Below are positions 1 through 8,836 of a DNA stretch of 64,000 bases, one piece after another. Made by a program: the position numbers and the translations under genes. The stretch covers positions 55,506-119,505 of the forward strand of contig CALUNA010000007.1 of NCBI GenBank assembly GCA_944321895.1. The letters are read 5' to 3'. Numbering within the stretch: position 1 is the stretch's first letter; every line of letters starts with the position of its first letter. The notes below the pieces were generated by a model that made no database searches, was not told the origin of the DNA, and saw only the letters and a program-made list of their open reading frames with translations. This DNA is from an uncultured Bacteroidales bacterium. Lineage in GTDB: Bacteria > Bacteroidota > Bacteroidia > Bacteroidales > Paludibacteraceae.

Positions 1-794
1 TCAAGAACCTTGCACGTTACCGTTCCCGAAGTAATCAATTCATTCACCACCAGAGGGATAAAGAATTCCGACTTAAGTTCCTGACCATGCTTTTTCAAGA
101 AATCAACGAAGAATTTTTCCGAATATTCAAAATAGTCCGGTGTAAATCCCCACATGTTCATTGATACCGGTGTGTCCGGTGAAATAGCAACATCCTTGTC
201 GTTTTCATCCTTATAGACAATCTGTCCGCCCTGGTCTTCAATATGTGTGCGCTCCACAACATGGGTCAGATAACCATCGGCATTGGTTTCGCAAATTCCA
301 CGGCTCACTGCACCGCTTTCCGAAAGCGTGTTACCTACACGATAACCAATCATGCAATACTCGTTTTTCTTGCCGGCAATGGTTTTCAGGAAATCTGCCA
401 TTACCTGGAAAGATTCTTTTCCGTAAAAGTCATCGGCGTTGATCACGGCAAAAGGCTCCTTAATAACATCCTTGCCCATCAAGACCGCGTGATTGGTTCC
501 CCATGGTTTTTCACGTTCCGGATTATACGTGCATCCTGCCGGCACTTTATCCAACGACTGGAAACACACCTCACACGGGATCTTATTTTGGAATTTGCTG
601 AGAACAATTTTCTTGAAATCATCAACAAAGCTTTCACGAATTACAAAAACAAGTTTGCCGAATCCGGCTCGAATGGCATCATAAACCGAGTAATCCATGA
701 TTGTTTCTCCATTCGGGCCAAGACCATCCAATTGTTTCAAGCCTCCATAACGGCTACCCATTCCGGCAGCTAATACAAATAAAGTCGGTTTCAT
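1..794 (-). CDS. Sugar-phosphate nucleotidyltransferase, 3' end cut by window edge
   Basis: The ATG lies at 794-792 and 264 codons are visible before the sequence ends, so the C-terminus is missing. The N-terminus carries the nucleotide-binding signature LAAGMGSRYGGLKQ (residues 8-21), and an INADD metal/nucleotide motif lies near residue 118. This is the pattern of NTP_transferase enzymes, which join a sugar 1-phosphate to an NTP to give an NDP-sugar in the cytoplasm. The substrate cannot be read from the sequence. A -7-like TATCTTTG lies on the same strand at 837-830, which supports this start. The neighbour on the right is a tRNA on the other strand, so no operon partner is visible. Confidence 0.8.
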   Translation of the reverse strand, partial: MKPTLFVLAAGMGSRYGGLKQLDGLGPNGETIMDYSVYDAIRAGFGKLVFVIRESFVDDFKKIVLSKFQNKIPCEVCFQSLDKVPAGCTYNPEREKPWGTNHAVLMGKDVIKEPFAVINADDFYGKESFQVMADFLKTIAGKKNEYCMIGYRVGNTLSESGAVSRGICETNADGYLTHVVERTHIEDQGGQIVYKDENDKDVAISPDTPVSMNMWGFTPDYFEYSEKFFVDFLKKHGQELKSEFFIPLVVNELITSGTVTCKVL

Positions 795-973
795 AATAAA
801 TTATTTGATGATATAGAATTTCCGAACGGCAAAGATAGTGATTTTTTTACATGATTTTACAGCTTTGATGTTTATCTTTTTATAAACCCGCCCTTTTTAG
901 TTGTCTTGTAACCGATTAAGACTCCAGCAAAAGCGAATTCATTTTTTTTATCAAAAAAAAAGTCGCCGAATGC
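795..973. other. Divergent intergenic region
   Basis: This AT-rich spacer separates the minus-strand nucleotidyltransferase from the plus-strand tRNA-Lys promoter. It contains TATCTTTG (837-830, minus), a plausible -7 element for the nucleotidyltransferase, without a clear TTTG -33 partner. I see no gene in it. Confidence 0.5.
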
Positions 974-1003
974 TTGACATACCACAAAATAATCGTACCT
1001 TTG
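974..1003 (+). promoter_or_regulatory. Bacteroidetes-type promoter of tRNA-Lys
   Basis: TTG at 974-976, a 19-nt spacer and TACCTTTG at 996-1003 match the Bacteroides consensus (TTTG-N19-TAnnTTTG). Transcription would begin about 10 nt before the mature tRNA. Confidence 0.7.
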
Positions 1004-1021
1004 CAGCCGTTTCAAAAAAAA

Positions 1022-1094
1022 GACTCCGTAGCTCAGCTGGTAGAGCAATTGACTCTTAATCAATGGGTCGAGGGTTCGAGCCCCTCCGGGGTCA
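1022..1094 (+). tRNA. tRNA-Lys (anticodon CTT)
   Basis: This is a complete 73-nt cloverleaf. The 7-bp acceptor stem GACTCCG/CGGGGTC spans 1022-1028 and 1087-1093, with discriminator A at 1094. The anticodon arm is ATTGA-CTCTTAA-TCAAT, giving anticodon CTT, which reads AAG (Lys). The T loop is the standard GGTTCGAGCCC type. CCA is not encoded. A degraded accessory patch starts just downstream, but I found no second copy of the tRNA 3' end that would mark an integration site. Confidence 0.95.
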
Positions 1095-1120
1095 CAAGTG
1101 TTTATAATCAATGGTTTAGA

Positions 1121-1194
1121 TTGATGCGCGTGAAGAAAACGCATCAAGATTGCATCATTTTTAAGGCATTGTCGGATGAATGACTGGTAATGCC
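1121..1194. terminator. Weak stem-loops downstream of tRNA-Lys
   Basis: TTGATGCG (1121-1128) pairs with CGCATCAA (1140-1147), and a T run follows about 10 nt later. A second stem, AGGCATT/AATGCCT (1164-1170 and 1189-1195), is followed by A's, which suits minus-strand termination. Neither is a textbook terminator. Confidence 0.35.
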
Positions 1195-1281
1195 TAAAAA
1201 AATATCCAGAAGCCAACTTCCCAACTTACAGACTTTCCGGCTGAACAGCTATTCTCCGGCAATTTTGAGATACGTTCGTTT

Positions 1282-1464
1282 TCATAGCGCACCTTCTTTC
1301 TGCACCGACAGCGTGATGGCAGTGTTCCCGTTGGAGCATGAAAGTATGCTGCCGTAAGGTGTTGTTTCTACTGTGCCGACCAGCGTGGAGTCCTGGCGGA
1401 TTTTCTGCGCAAGCTGCTCGGGGCTGATGCACCTGGAGCGCATCTGGATTCTTGTGGTTTCCAT
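1282..1464 (-). CDS. Small hypothetical protein (60 aa)
   Basis: The 60-codon frame starts with ATG at 1464-1462 (METTRIQMRS) and ends at 1282. The product is soluble, with no signal peptide, membrane segment or motif I recognise. The frame can be extended upstream to 1515, but that adds a hydrophobic stretch that looks like untranslated leader. It sits in the degraded accessory patch beside tRNA-Lys. Orientation matches the PIN, antitoxin and Fic genes upstream of it. It may equally be a chance frame. Confidence 0.35.
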   Translation of the reverse strand: METTRIQMRSRCISPEQLAQKIRQDSTLVGTVETTPYGSILSCSNGNTAITLSVQKEGAL

Positions 1465-1742
1465 AATGATGAAGTATTTTGACGTTAAAAGAAAAGGCAC
1501 GCTTACGGGTGTCAAACAAACTTCATCAGGTGTTCCCCGGCATTACTGTTCCAGCGATCCGTGCATGCCTTATTCTTCGAATAAGTTATTTGTATGGACA
1601 CCCCAAAAAGCCGTGGCTCGACGGCGGCTTGTACGCCTGATGAATAATTGTTTGACGTTGCAAACGTTGGAAAAAGTTTTTGGAGCGTGCAAGGATGAGG
1701 GGCGGAAATGTGTTGCAAAACATGTTTTTTTGCGGAAAAGGA
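1465..1742. other. Gap without a supported gene
   Basis: Short frames on both strands here (for example 1512-1751 minus and 1373-1777 plus) have no motif, no convincing start and unlikely composition. I see nothing else in it. Confidence 0.4.
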
Positions 1743-1766
1743 AAGGCTCACAGGTGGGTGAGCCTT
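1743..1766 (-). terminator. Rho-independent terminator of the PIN-domain gene
   Basis: AAGGCTCAC (1743-1751) pairs with GTGAGCCTT (1758-1766) around a 6-nt loop. On the minus strand the stem is followed by TTCCTTTTCC. It overlaps the stop codon of the PIN-domain gene at 1748. Confidence 0.65.
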
Positions 1767-2188
1767 GGGTGGTGTGATTTGGGTATTACACGTATTTTTG
1801 CCGGTGCTATAGCCTGTATGTCAGCAAATGTCCTATAGTCTTTGATGTTGTTGGTGGCAAATACGGCACATTTCATCTTTTTTGATATGACATACTGTAT
1901 GCAGTCTTCAAGGTCTGCAACGGTTTCCTGCATGATGGACCTTACGTTGCTTTCAGTAAAGGAAAGTACTGTGAATTGGTGTAGCAGCATTTGTATAATG
2001 GCCTTTATCTGTCCGTTGGTCTTTGTTTTCTGAAACACAGATACGAACTGTGCAATACTTAATGCTGACACATAGAGTTTTTTCCTTTCAGTGATGTGGG
2101 GTAGAAAATGCATTCGATGTCCTTTCCCTTATGTGCCCATGCACCTATGAGAACGTTTGTGTCGATGAATATGTGGATTGCTTTTCAT
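1748..2188 (-). pseudogene. PIN-domain toxin, interrupted by two compensating frameshifts
   Basis: The gene should start at the ATG at 2188-2186, which overlaps the upstream stop (ATGA). In that frame a TAA appears after 19 codons. The real PIN N-terminus, with FIDTNVLIGAW, is encoded in the next frame between about 2180 and 2100. The rest (KLYVSALSIAQF, then a C-terminus with DLEDCIQY and TNNIKDY) is back in the first frame. One extra A just after the ATG and one missing base in a C4 run (plus strand GGGG, 2098-2101) would explain everything. PIN proteins are Mg-dependent RNases, with the DTN and D/E residues forming the metal site. Either the gene is broken, or these homopolymer positions are sequencing errors or phase-variable. 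Confidence 0.6.
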
Positions 2189-2370
2189 AGTACAAGTGAC
2201 TTGAACTGTTTCTTTTCTTGTTCGGTGAGTAGGTCTATGTTGCTAGCAACCCATATTCCGACTGAGTTTGAAACGAGGTCCTTGTATGTGATTCCTGCTT
2301 TTTTGAGCAGGAGTTCAAGCAGTGCCTTTTTTTCACGTTCGATTGTCTTGCCGTCAGCTTTCTTTGCCAT
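2185..2370 (-). CDS. Putative antitoxin of a PIN-type toxin-antitoxin pair (61 aa)
   Basis: A 61-residue, Lys/Glu-rich soluble protein begins with MAKKADGKTIEREKKALLEL. Its TGA overlaps the ATG of the PIN-domain gene by four bases, an arrangement typical of translationally coupled antitoxin-toxin operons. The sequence is mainly helical and charged, but I cannot place it in a named antitoxin family. The antitoxin role is inferred from size, position and coupling only. Confidence 0.5.
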   Translation of the reverse strand: MAKKADGKTIEREKKALLELLLKKAGITYKDLVSNSVGIWVASNIDLLTEQEKKQFKSLVL

Positions 2371-2499
2371 GGCTGTATGTTTTTATTGTTTTTCTTATGC
2401 AAAGTTACAAAATCCGTCCCAACGGCGCAAGCTGGAAAAAACTTCCACGGATCCGTGTTGTGGAATACGGAAGTTGTATGAGGTAGAGTTTTTTTTAAT

Positions 2500-3627
2500 C
2501 TACTTGTCAAATATGTCGAAGTATTTTTTCAACAAATATTTTCTTCCTCTTTTGCTTCCTGTAACTTCTGAGAGGATTCCATGACCTTCCAATTGTCTGA
2601 TTAATGTATATGCAGAAGCAGGAGTTATGTTTGCTATTGTAGCTACTTTATTTGCATCAATAATCGGTAGTCTGTATAGCTCGGTGATGACTTTTAGTGC
2701 ATTGGCAGATCTGCTTCCCATTGACTTGATTATTTCTTCATTTTCTTTTTGCAAGGCCATGATCTCCTCGAACGTTTTTACACCGTTTTGAGCAGTTTCT
2801 ATGATTCCTGTAAGAAAAAACTTAAACCAGCCGCTTATGTCATTTTCTGTTCTTGCTTTCATCAAACAAGTGTAGTATGAATTTCTATGTTTTTCAAGAT
2901 AATCGGATAAATATAGAATGGGCTGTTTCAAAATACCTTTGCTAACAAGATATAGTGTAATCATTAGTCTTCCGGTCCTCCCGTTCCCATCAAGAAAAGG
3001 GTGTATTGTTTCAAACTGATAATGTATAAGAGCAATTTTAAGTAATTCAGGAAAAAAGATGTTTTCATTATGGACAAATTTTTCAATATCTTCCATGAGT
3101 TCAGGTATGGAAGTGTAGACAGGAGGTATAAATATAGCGTCATTGAGTGACGCGCCACCAATCCAATTTTGGCTCTGTCTAAATTCGCCAGGTTGTTTAT
3201 GTTCTCCTCTGACACCTTGTAATAAAATTCTATGCACATTTCGTATAAGCCTTGATGAGAAGGGCAATTGTTCCAATAGTTTTATTGCCTCATTCATTGC
3301 ATTGATGTAATTATGGACTTCCATCCAATCGTCTCTTTTGTCCAGTGGTACATCTTCTTTTGAAAGAATGGCTTCTTCCATGTTGGTCTGAGTACCTTCT
3401 ATTTTTGAGGATTGGATGGCTTCTTTTATTACATGCATGCTTATAAATAGGTCGATATTGGGTATATGCTCGGAATACATATCCAATCTTCCCAACATCC
3501 TGTCAGCTTTACTTAATAGTGTAACAATTTCCATGTTATCTATTTTCCAACTTCTATTTATAAAATTCGGCTGGAAACTTTTGTAATAACCTTGGTTGAT
3601 ATAAGTTCCTGATTTAAAGTCTTTCAT
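2500..3627 (-). CDS. Fic family protein (predicted AMPylase) with N-terminal self-inhibition motif
   Basis: This 375-residue protein has the canonical Fic loop HPFLDGNGRTGR at residues 209-220. Its His is the catalytic base, and the loop binds ATP-Mg during transfer of AMP to a target hydroxyl. An upstream SSKIEG at residues 73-78 fits the inhibitory helix motif (S/T)xxxE(G/N), so this is a class II, self-inhibited Fic. The C-terminal 80 or so residues look like a winged-helix module, a common arrangement in bacterial Fic/DUF4172-type proteins. The ORF is clearly more AT-rich than the housekeeping genes, which suggests transfer. It stands alone with no Phd-like antitoxin beside it, consistent with built-in inhibition. 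Confidence 0.88.
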   Translation of the reverse strand: MKDFKSGTYINQGYYKSFQPNFINRSWKIDNMEIVTLLSKADRMLGRLDMYSEHIPNIDLFISMHVIKEAIQSSKIEGTQTNMEEAILSKEDVPLDKRDDWMEVHNYINAMNEAIKLLEQLPFSSRLIRNVHRILLQGVRGEHKQPGEFRQSQNWIGGASLNDAIFIPPVYTSIPELMEDIEKFVHNENIFFPELLKIALIHYQFETIHPFLDGNGRTGRLMITLYLVSKGILKQPILYLSDYLEKHRNSYYTCLMKARTENDISGWFKFFLTGIIETAQNGVKTFEEIMALQKENEEIIKSMGSRSANALKVITELYRLPIIDANKVATIANITPASAYTLIRQLEGHGILSEVTGSKRGRKYLLKKYFDIFDK

Positions 3628-4200
3628 TTCTCCTTATTCTAATATTTGAGGCAAATTTAGAATAAAAAAATCGTTATTTCAAATTTTGCCGAAAAATTAA
3701 AATAATATCCAGCGCTATTTTATGATTGACGCAAAAAGTAAAATAAGGAAAGCGTTCCATACTTGCAAATGGTGTTTAATTGAGGTGTATACAGCAGAAA
3801 AAAGCGACTGCGGCAGGCGTGAGGAGTCGGCAACGTGAATGACAGCCCAAGGCGGCCAGTGTGTCCTGGTTGTAAATCGGGATGGTTCTTTTGCCATGGT
3901 TTATATGATAATTTTTTGTTAGTCCGGTATGTTTTTGTATGTTTGCAACGGTAAACCATTGTGCTATCCTATTGCAACTCTGCGAACTCCCGTCTTAGTC
4001 GTTCAGCATGAGTGGAAATGGCTGTGAGGCACGGGCAAACTCGCAGGTAGATGCGGGCGGCACAAGCCCTCGGCGATCGTTTACACACAATGGTTTGTTG
4101 CGTGCAAAGGATATTTTTGTCTCTATCCATGTACGGTGGCCGACAAGAAGCGCTTCCGGGCGCATGACCTGTGCGGGACTCCTTCCAGGAGATTCCCGTA
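3628..4200. other. Accessory gap without a supported gene
   Basis: Overlapping frames exist (for example 3715-3897 and 3969-4397, both minus), but none shows a recognisable domain, and their composition (many Cys, Pro and Arg) looks like out-of-frame reading. A 60-codon frame starting MAKEPSRFTT at 3897 is the least unlikely. This may be decayed DNA continuous with the remnant at 4201-4802. Confidence 0.4.
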
Positions 4201-4802
4201 TTATCCTCCGGCCCGGCGGAGGTAGTGCGGCCATTTAGTCCGCCTCCAAAGCAAGACAACGTTTTCACTTGCGTAGGCATACAGGATAGCGGGGGCGTTG
4301 AAAACCCGTACCGGCATCGGGCGGTTGCCGGCTCTGGAGACTTTATACTGGCTGTTCCTGCGGGAACGGCCTTTTTTATTCGGATGTTGAGCAGCACATT
4401 TTCCTGTTTGCAAGTTTTTGGTTGCTACGAGCGCAGCCGTCTTCACGTTATATGTTTTCTCCCCGAAGGACAACTCTATGGCTGCCCAATTGGAAACATT
4501 TCCCTTTGGACGACCAACCTGTATGTGTTTGCCGTACCGCTGTATACCTTATTGTAGTTGGCCATGATGAAACGTACGAAATCAAGCGCAGTCATGCCTA
4601 TTGATGACAATTCTTTCCAGTGTCTATTGTTGATGTGTACCAGTTCGGTTTCGTAAATGTAGATGTTGCCTGCTTTAAGTACTTTGTTTGCCCAACTGCC
4701 CATGCGTATGCGCCCGACAAGTATGCGATTGTTGTCGTTTCCTGCTTTTTTGCCATCAGCGGCATTGGAACGTTTGGGATGCGTATATTTGTTTCTCGGC
4801 AT
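4201..4802 (-). pseudogene. Frameshifted remnant of an unidentified accessory protein
   Basis: A good frame starts at the ATG at 4802 (MPRNKYTHPKRS), passes through YETELVHINNRHWKEL and SALDFVRF-like text (MTALDFVRFIM), and stops at 4476. The next frame continues the same protein without a start: GRPKGNVSNWAAIELSFGEK, then TYNVKTAALVATKN, on to 4201. The join lies near 4515-4520. The combination of an HINNRHWKEL segment, a predicted amphipathic helix and a late NVKTA strand reminds me of phage-associated PBECR-type RNase-like domains. That is memory-based and uncertain. The rest of the frame degenerates towards 4201. Confidence 0.4.
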
Positions 4803-5240
4803 AGGATAAATACAATCGTAAAGATTCAGAAGCGGGGGCAAAAATAATGATTAGTTTTTGATTTTTACAAATGTAAATAACTGAAAATCAGTTGTTTATT
4901 ATTACGTTAATAATAAAACAGGGTAGACGGCGGATGCCGGTAAAGTTGCAACCTTTTTGTAACCGATTTTGTAACCGGCGGTTTTTATTGATTATTAAGG
5001 TTTTATTTACTTTTCCCTTTCTATGGTTACAAAGTTACAAAAATATAGGTAGGTAAAAAGGGGTTGAGGGAATGAGACAGGGAGCCGGGGAAATGCCCCT
5101 CTGGCATATTCTCCCTGAAAGCAGGCAAGTCGTCCGGACTTGTATCCCCCAAAAACTCCCGCAGCTCCGGGAGTGGAGTGCGGGAGTTGGTTGCCTATTG
5201 CTGGCATTTTGCGAGCTGAAAGTATTCGGCTTGGGTCACA
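4803..5240. other. AT-rich gap, nothing recognised
   Basis: Repeated GTTACAAA/TTGTAAC-like words occur around 4950-5040 and the composition is low-complexity and AT-rich. A GC-rich stem-like stretch lies near 5150-5190 (CTCCCGCAGCTCCGGGAG). No gene can be supported. Confidence 0.4.
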
Positions 5241-5278
5241 AAAAAGCAGATACAGTCAAAAGACAATATCTGCTTTTT
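5241..5278 (-). terminator. Terminator of folK
   Basis: AAAAAGCAGATA (5241-5252) pairs with TATCTGCTTTTT (5267-5278), a perfect 12-bp stem. On the minus strand it is followed by a T run and lies 40 nt past the folK stop. Confidence 0.75.
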
Positions 5279-5317
5279 CATTTGTTTCCATTTTCCACCC
5301 ACAAGCCTTTGAAACAG

Positions 5318-5722
5318 CTACTCCTTTATCTCCTGCAACGGAATACGCACAAAATCACGTTCCTCTATATGCGGATGGGGAATTTGCAGTTCCGGGAGAT
5401 TTATTTTTTCATTGCCATACAATAATATATCTATGTCAATAATCCGATCGGCATAATGTCCATTGACCGATTTATGCGTGCGCCCCATTATCCGTTCGAT
5501 ACGTTGCGTGGCTGCCAGCAGTTCCAGTGGTTGCAGTTCCGTTTCCACCGCAACCGCAATATTCAGGAATGTGTTTTCCGACACGAAACCCCAAGGCTCG
5601 GAAATGAAATTGGAAGAACGGCGTACAATCCTGCCAACCTGTCCGTTTATCAAATCAAGCGCGTGCTCCACATTGGCGACCCTGTTCCTGAGATTTGTTC
5701 CTATTGAAAGATACACAAGCAT
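5318..5722 (-). CDS. folK: 2-amino-4-hydroxy-6-hydroxymethyldihydropteridine pyrophosphokinase
   Basis: HPPK transfers pyrophosphate from ATP to 6-hydroxymethyl-7,8-dihydropterin in cytoplasmic folate synthesis. The 134-residue frame starts MLVYLSIGTNLRNR, the family N-terminus. It also contains the conserved SEPWGF and the DIDILLYG metal/ATP motif, then PHPHIEERDFV near the C-terminus. I chose the ATG at 5722, preceded by GGAAATATC. The frame stays open to 5773, but that extra part lies outside the HPPK fold. The gene is alone here, diverging from dnaK, with its own terminator. Confidence 0.92.
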   Translation of the reverse strand: MLVYLSIGTNLRNRVANVEHALDLINGQVGRIVRRSSNFISEPWGFVSENTFLNIAVAVETELQPLELLAATQRIERIMGRTHKSVNGHYADRIIDIDILLYGNEKINLPELQIPHPHIEERDFVRIPLQEIKE

Positions 5723-5774
5723 GATATTTCCGTTTTCTTGCCACAAAAATACAACAATAATGACAGATGTCATG

Positions 5775-5890
5775 TTGATTCAATGAAAAAACGCGTATTT
5801 TTCATGTCGTTTTGGCAGAAAATGTCAGGAATAACTTGCTCCCGGCCTGTGGCACAAGGTTTGAAAAAGCCGAAGCGGCCGTTTGAAAAA
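5775..5890 (+). promoter_or_regulatory. Putative dnaK control region: dyad and direct repeats
   Basis: ATGAAAAA (5783-5790) and TTTTTCAT (5798-5805) form perfect 8-bp arms around a 7-nt ACGCGTA centre. A TTG (5775-5777) and TATTTTTC (5796-5803) are loosely spaced like a Bacteroidetes promoter, so the dyad would overlap it. Downstream, GTTTGAAAAA occurs twice (5859-5868 and 5881-5890) exactly 22 bp apart, two helical turns. No CIRCE element is present. The regulatory role is inferred. Confidence 0.4.
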
Positions 5891-5936
5891 ACAGCCACAA
5901 ATCAAAAAGAAAAAATAACAGTTAAAACATACAACT

Positions 5937-7850
5937 ATGGGAAAAATTATTGGAATCGACTTAGGAACAACTAACTCTTGTGTAGCAGTTATGGAAGGCA
6001 ATGAACCTGTGGTTATTGCCAATAGTGAAGGAAAAAGGACCACGCCGTCCGTAGTAGGATTTGTTGATGGCGGTGAGCGTAAGGTGGGTGATCCTGCCAA
6101 ACGTCAGGCCATAACCAACCCGACCAAAACGGTGTACTCCATTAAACGTTTTATGGGCGAAACTTATGATCGTCTGGACAAGGAAATTGCACGTGTACCT
6201 TACAAAGTAGTACGTGGCGACAACAACACACCCCGTGTTGATATTGACGGACGGTTGTACACGCCTCAGGAAATTTCTGCCATTATTTTGCAGAAAATGA
6301 AAAAGACGGCAGAAGAATATCTGGGTCAGGAAGTTACGGAAGCAGTCATTACGGTGCCTGCCTACTTTAACGATGCCCAGCGTCAGGCCACCAAGGAAGC
6401 CGGTGAGATTGCCGGTCTGAATGTACGCCGTATTGTAAACGAGCCTACGGCTGCCGCTTTGGCATACGGTCTGGACAAATCCAACAAAGACATGAAAATT
6501 GTCGTGTTCGACTGCGGTGGCGGTACACACGATGTATCCGTACTGGAACTCGGTGACGGTGTATTTGAAGTAAAATCGACCGACGGCGATACGCACCTCG
6601 GCGGTGATGATTTCGACCACCGTATCATTGAATGGCTGGTTCAGGAATTCAAGAACGACAACCACGGAGCAGACTTGAGCAAAGACCCAATGGCCCTGCA
6701 ACGTCTGAAAGAAGCTGCGGAAAAGGCCAAAATCGAGTTGTCCAACACAACCTCGACAGAAATCAACCTGCCGTACATCATGCCGGTTGACGGTGTGCCC
6801 TGCCACCTGGTTCGCACGCTGACACGTGCCAAATTCGAGCAATTGATTGACGACCTGATCCAACGTACAATCGAGCCGTGCAAAACAGCCCTGCAACATG
6901 CCGGGTTGACCGTAAAAGATATCGATGAGATTATTCTGGTTGGCGGTTCGACACGTATTCCTGCCATACAGGCTGCCGTTGAAAAATTCTTCGGAAAAGC
7001 TCCTTCAAAAGGTGTAAATCCGGATGAGGTTGTGGCCATTGGTGCTGCCATTCAAGGCGGTGTATTGACCGGTGATGTAAAAGATGTATTGTTGCTTGAT
7101 GTAACTCCTCTGTCATTGGGTATCGAAACCATGGGCGGTGTAATGACGCGGTTGATCGAAGCCAACACCACGATTCCTACCAAGAAATCGGAAATCTTCA
7201 CGACTGCCGCCGACAACCAGCCTTCCGTAGAAATACACGTATTGCAAGGCGAACGTCCTATGGCAGCGCAGAACAAGACAATCGGCCGTTTCCACCTGGA
7301 TGGCATCATGCCGGCACGTCGTGGCGAGCCGCAAATTGAGGTTACTTTCGATATCGATGCCAACGGTATCTTGAACGTATCCGCCAAGGACAAAGCCACG
7401 GGCAAGGAACAGAAAATACGTATTGAAGCCTCTTCCGGTCTGACCGAAGAAGAAATCAAACGTATGAAAGCGGAAGCTGAAGCCAATGCCGAGGCCGACA
7501 AGAAGGAGAAAGAGCGTGTTGACAAGCTGAACCAGGCCGACAGCATGATTTTCCAGACGGAAAAACAGCTGAAGGAAATCGGCGACAAGATTCCGGCCGA
7601 CAAGAAAGCTCCTATCGAAGCTGCCTTGAACAAGCTGAAAGATGCCCACAAGGCTCAGGACGCCAACGCCTGCGAAGCTGCCATGAACGAATTGAACAAT
7701 GCGTTCCAGGCTGCCAGCCAGGAAATGTACAACGCCCAGAATGCACAAGCCGGTAATGCACAGCCGCAAGCTGACAATAACGCAAATACGCAGCAAAACA
7801 ACAACGGCGGCGACAATGTTACCGATGTGGATTTTGAAGAAGTCAAGTAA
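5937..7850 (+). CDS. dnaK: Chaperone protein DnaK (Hsp70)
   Basis: This is a 637-residue Hsp70. The ATPase domain opens with [16 protein letters not shown] and includes [10 protein letters not shown] and the adenosine-region [10 protein letters not shown]. The substrate-binding domain with [17 protein letters not shown] follows, then a helical lid and a Gln/Asn-rich tail ending DVDFEEVK, close to the usual DxxFEEV ending. It folds and refolds cytoplasmic proteins with DnaJ and GrpE, neither of which is in this window. The phosphate-binding motif reads [10 protein letters not shown] where most Hsp70s have DLGGGTFD; the glycines and Asp are kept. It is monocistronic, with a strong terminator directly after the stop. 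Confidence 0.98.
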   Translation: MGKIIGIDLGTTNSCVAVMEGNEPVVIANSEGKRTTPSVVGFVDGGERKVGDPAKRQAITNPTKTVYSIKRFMGETYDRLDKEIARVPYKVVRGDNNTPRVDIDGRLYTPQEISAIILQKMKKTAEEYLGQEVTEAVITVPAYFNDAQRQATKEAGEIAGLNVRRIVNEPTAAALAYGLDKSNKDMKIVVFDCGGGTHDVSVLELGDGVFEVKSTDGDTHLGGDDFDHRIIEWLVQEFKNDNHGADLSKDPMALQRLKEAAEKAKIELSNTTSTEINLPYIMPVDGVPCHLVRTLTRAKFEQLIDDLIQRTIEPCKTALQHAGLTVKDIDEIILVGGSTRIPAIQAAVEKFFGKAPSKGVNPDEVVAIGAAIQGGVLTGDVKDVLLLDVTPLSLGIETMGGVMTRLIEANTTIPTKKSEIFTTAADNQPSVEIHVLQGERPMAAQNKTIGRFHLDGIMPARRGEPQIEVTFDIDANGILNVSAKDKATGKEQKIRIEASSGLTEEEIKRMKAEAEANAEADKKEKERVDKLNQADSMIFQTEKQLKEIGDKIPADKKAPIEAALNKLKDAHKAQDANACEAAMNELNNAFQAASQEMYNAQNAQAGNAQPQADNNANTQQNNNGGDNVTDVDFEEVK

Positions 7851-7881
7851 GTAACGATAAATAAACAATAAACATCCATAA

Positions 7882-7918
7882 GAAAAGGTGTGGAATCGTC
7901 TGATTTCCACACCTTTTC
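7882..7918 (+). terminator. Terminator of dnaK
   Basis: GAAAAGGTGTGGAA (7882-7895) pairs perfectly with TTCCACACCTTTTC (7905-7918) over 14 bp, followed by TGCTTTTT. Confidence 0.85.
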
Positions 7919-8736
7919 TGCTTTTTATTGTTTGGGTTTTCTTTCTTTGTCTATTGTTTTTTTATGGCTTATTTGTACCGCAACAAATTAGTAGATAATG
8001 TGCAACAAACAATCATATAAATCATTCAATTACAGCATATTAAAATTTTAATTAGACACCGCACTTTAATGGCATATTCTTTACGCCTTCTTAGTAAAGA
8101 ATAGCCGAATAAAGTTTGATTGTTCTCCAAATTCTAATTAATTTTACTCTTTCGCTTGCTTAATTACTTCATATATCATTTGATAAGCCTATATTGTATA
8201 TTAATTTACACTTATAACTATTTTATATTCAATTATTTATTAGGTAACTTTACATTTTACGCAGTGGAATTTTTTATTGCTTTTACAATGAGATCATAAA
8301 TTTTCGATAAAAACGAAAGGTTTCTTAGCACAAAACACTTCATAACACCCTAATAATCGTCTTCTTGTAAAGAACTAAATAGCAGACAAACTGTAAAGAA
8401 TAGAGGATAGTAAGCATTGTATGTCGCTTTATTTTTCCCTCTGTTTTGCCTAACTGCTACCATCTTTATATTTCTGTCATGGATGCAACAAAGAACAACC
8501 AAGTAAAGCTGAACGGAAAAATACGTTAATCGCTTACAATAGAGAGGAATATTTTTCAGTTCATCCCTATGACTGTCAACCGGCATTATCAGAATTGTGA
8601 CGGGCAGGTATTTTCGCAATAAAATAACTCTGCCGAGGTTGTACAGCTGAATGGTGAAACATGGGATAAAAGAGTTCTGTTTATAACAGGAAAGTGATAT
8701 GCAATATAGAAAGAAACGAGAAAAGCTGATTATTTT
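7919..8736. other. Long AT-rich non-coding region with a conserved-looking hairpin
   Basis: About 800 bp between dnaK and the Abi gene hold no supported ORF; a minus-strand frame at 8350-8619 has no motif or good start. At 8071-8106 a hairpin forms from GGC plus TATTCTTTAC and GTAAAGAATA plus GCC, with one bulged A and a 9-nt loop. The word GTAAAGAATAG recurs near 8391. The base composition is far more AT-rich than the flanking housekeeping genes. Confidence 0.5.
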
Positions 8737-8767
8737 TTTGTAGAACAGAAAAAATGTGTTACTTTTG
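8737..8767 (+). promoter_or_regulatory. Promoter of the Abi gene
   Basis: TTTG (8737-8740), a 19-nt spacer and TACTTTTG (8760-8767) match the Bacteroidetes consensus. The upstream in-frame ATG at 8756 lies inside this promoter, which shows that translation must start further downstream. Confidence 0.75.
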
Positions 8768-8836
8768 CAGCAACATGCTTACCCCGCTTCCCATAAGAAC
8801 AGCGCGCTCAGGGTGAGCTTTTTATTTTATATACTC

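Noticed and set aside
1022..1094. tRNA-Lys as integration target of a mobile island
   Set aside because: No second copy of the tRNA 3' end was seen up to folK, and no integrase gene is present.
3969..4397. 142-codon minus-strand frame
   Set aside because: Rich in Cys, Pro and Arg and overlapping the remnant frame; looks like out-of-frame translation.
5961..7910. Long minus-strand frames opposite dnaK
   Set aside because: They are shadows of the strongly biased dnaK codons; no motif, start site or promoter supports them.
8350..8619. 89-codon minus-strand frame in AT-rich DNA
   Set aside because: No motif, no promoter and composition like random AT-rich sequence.
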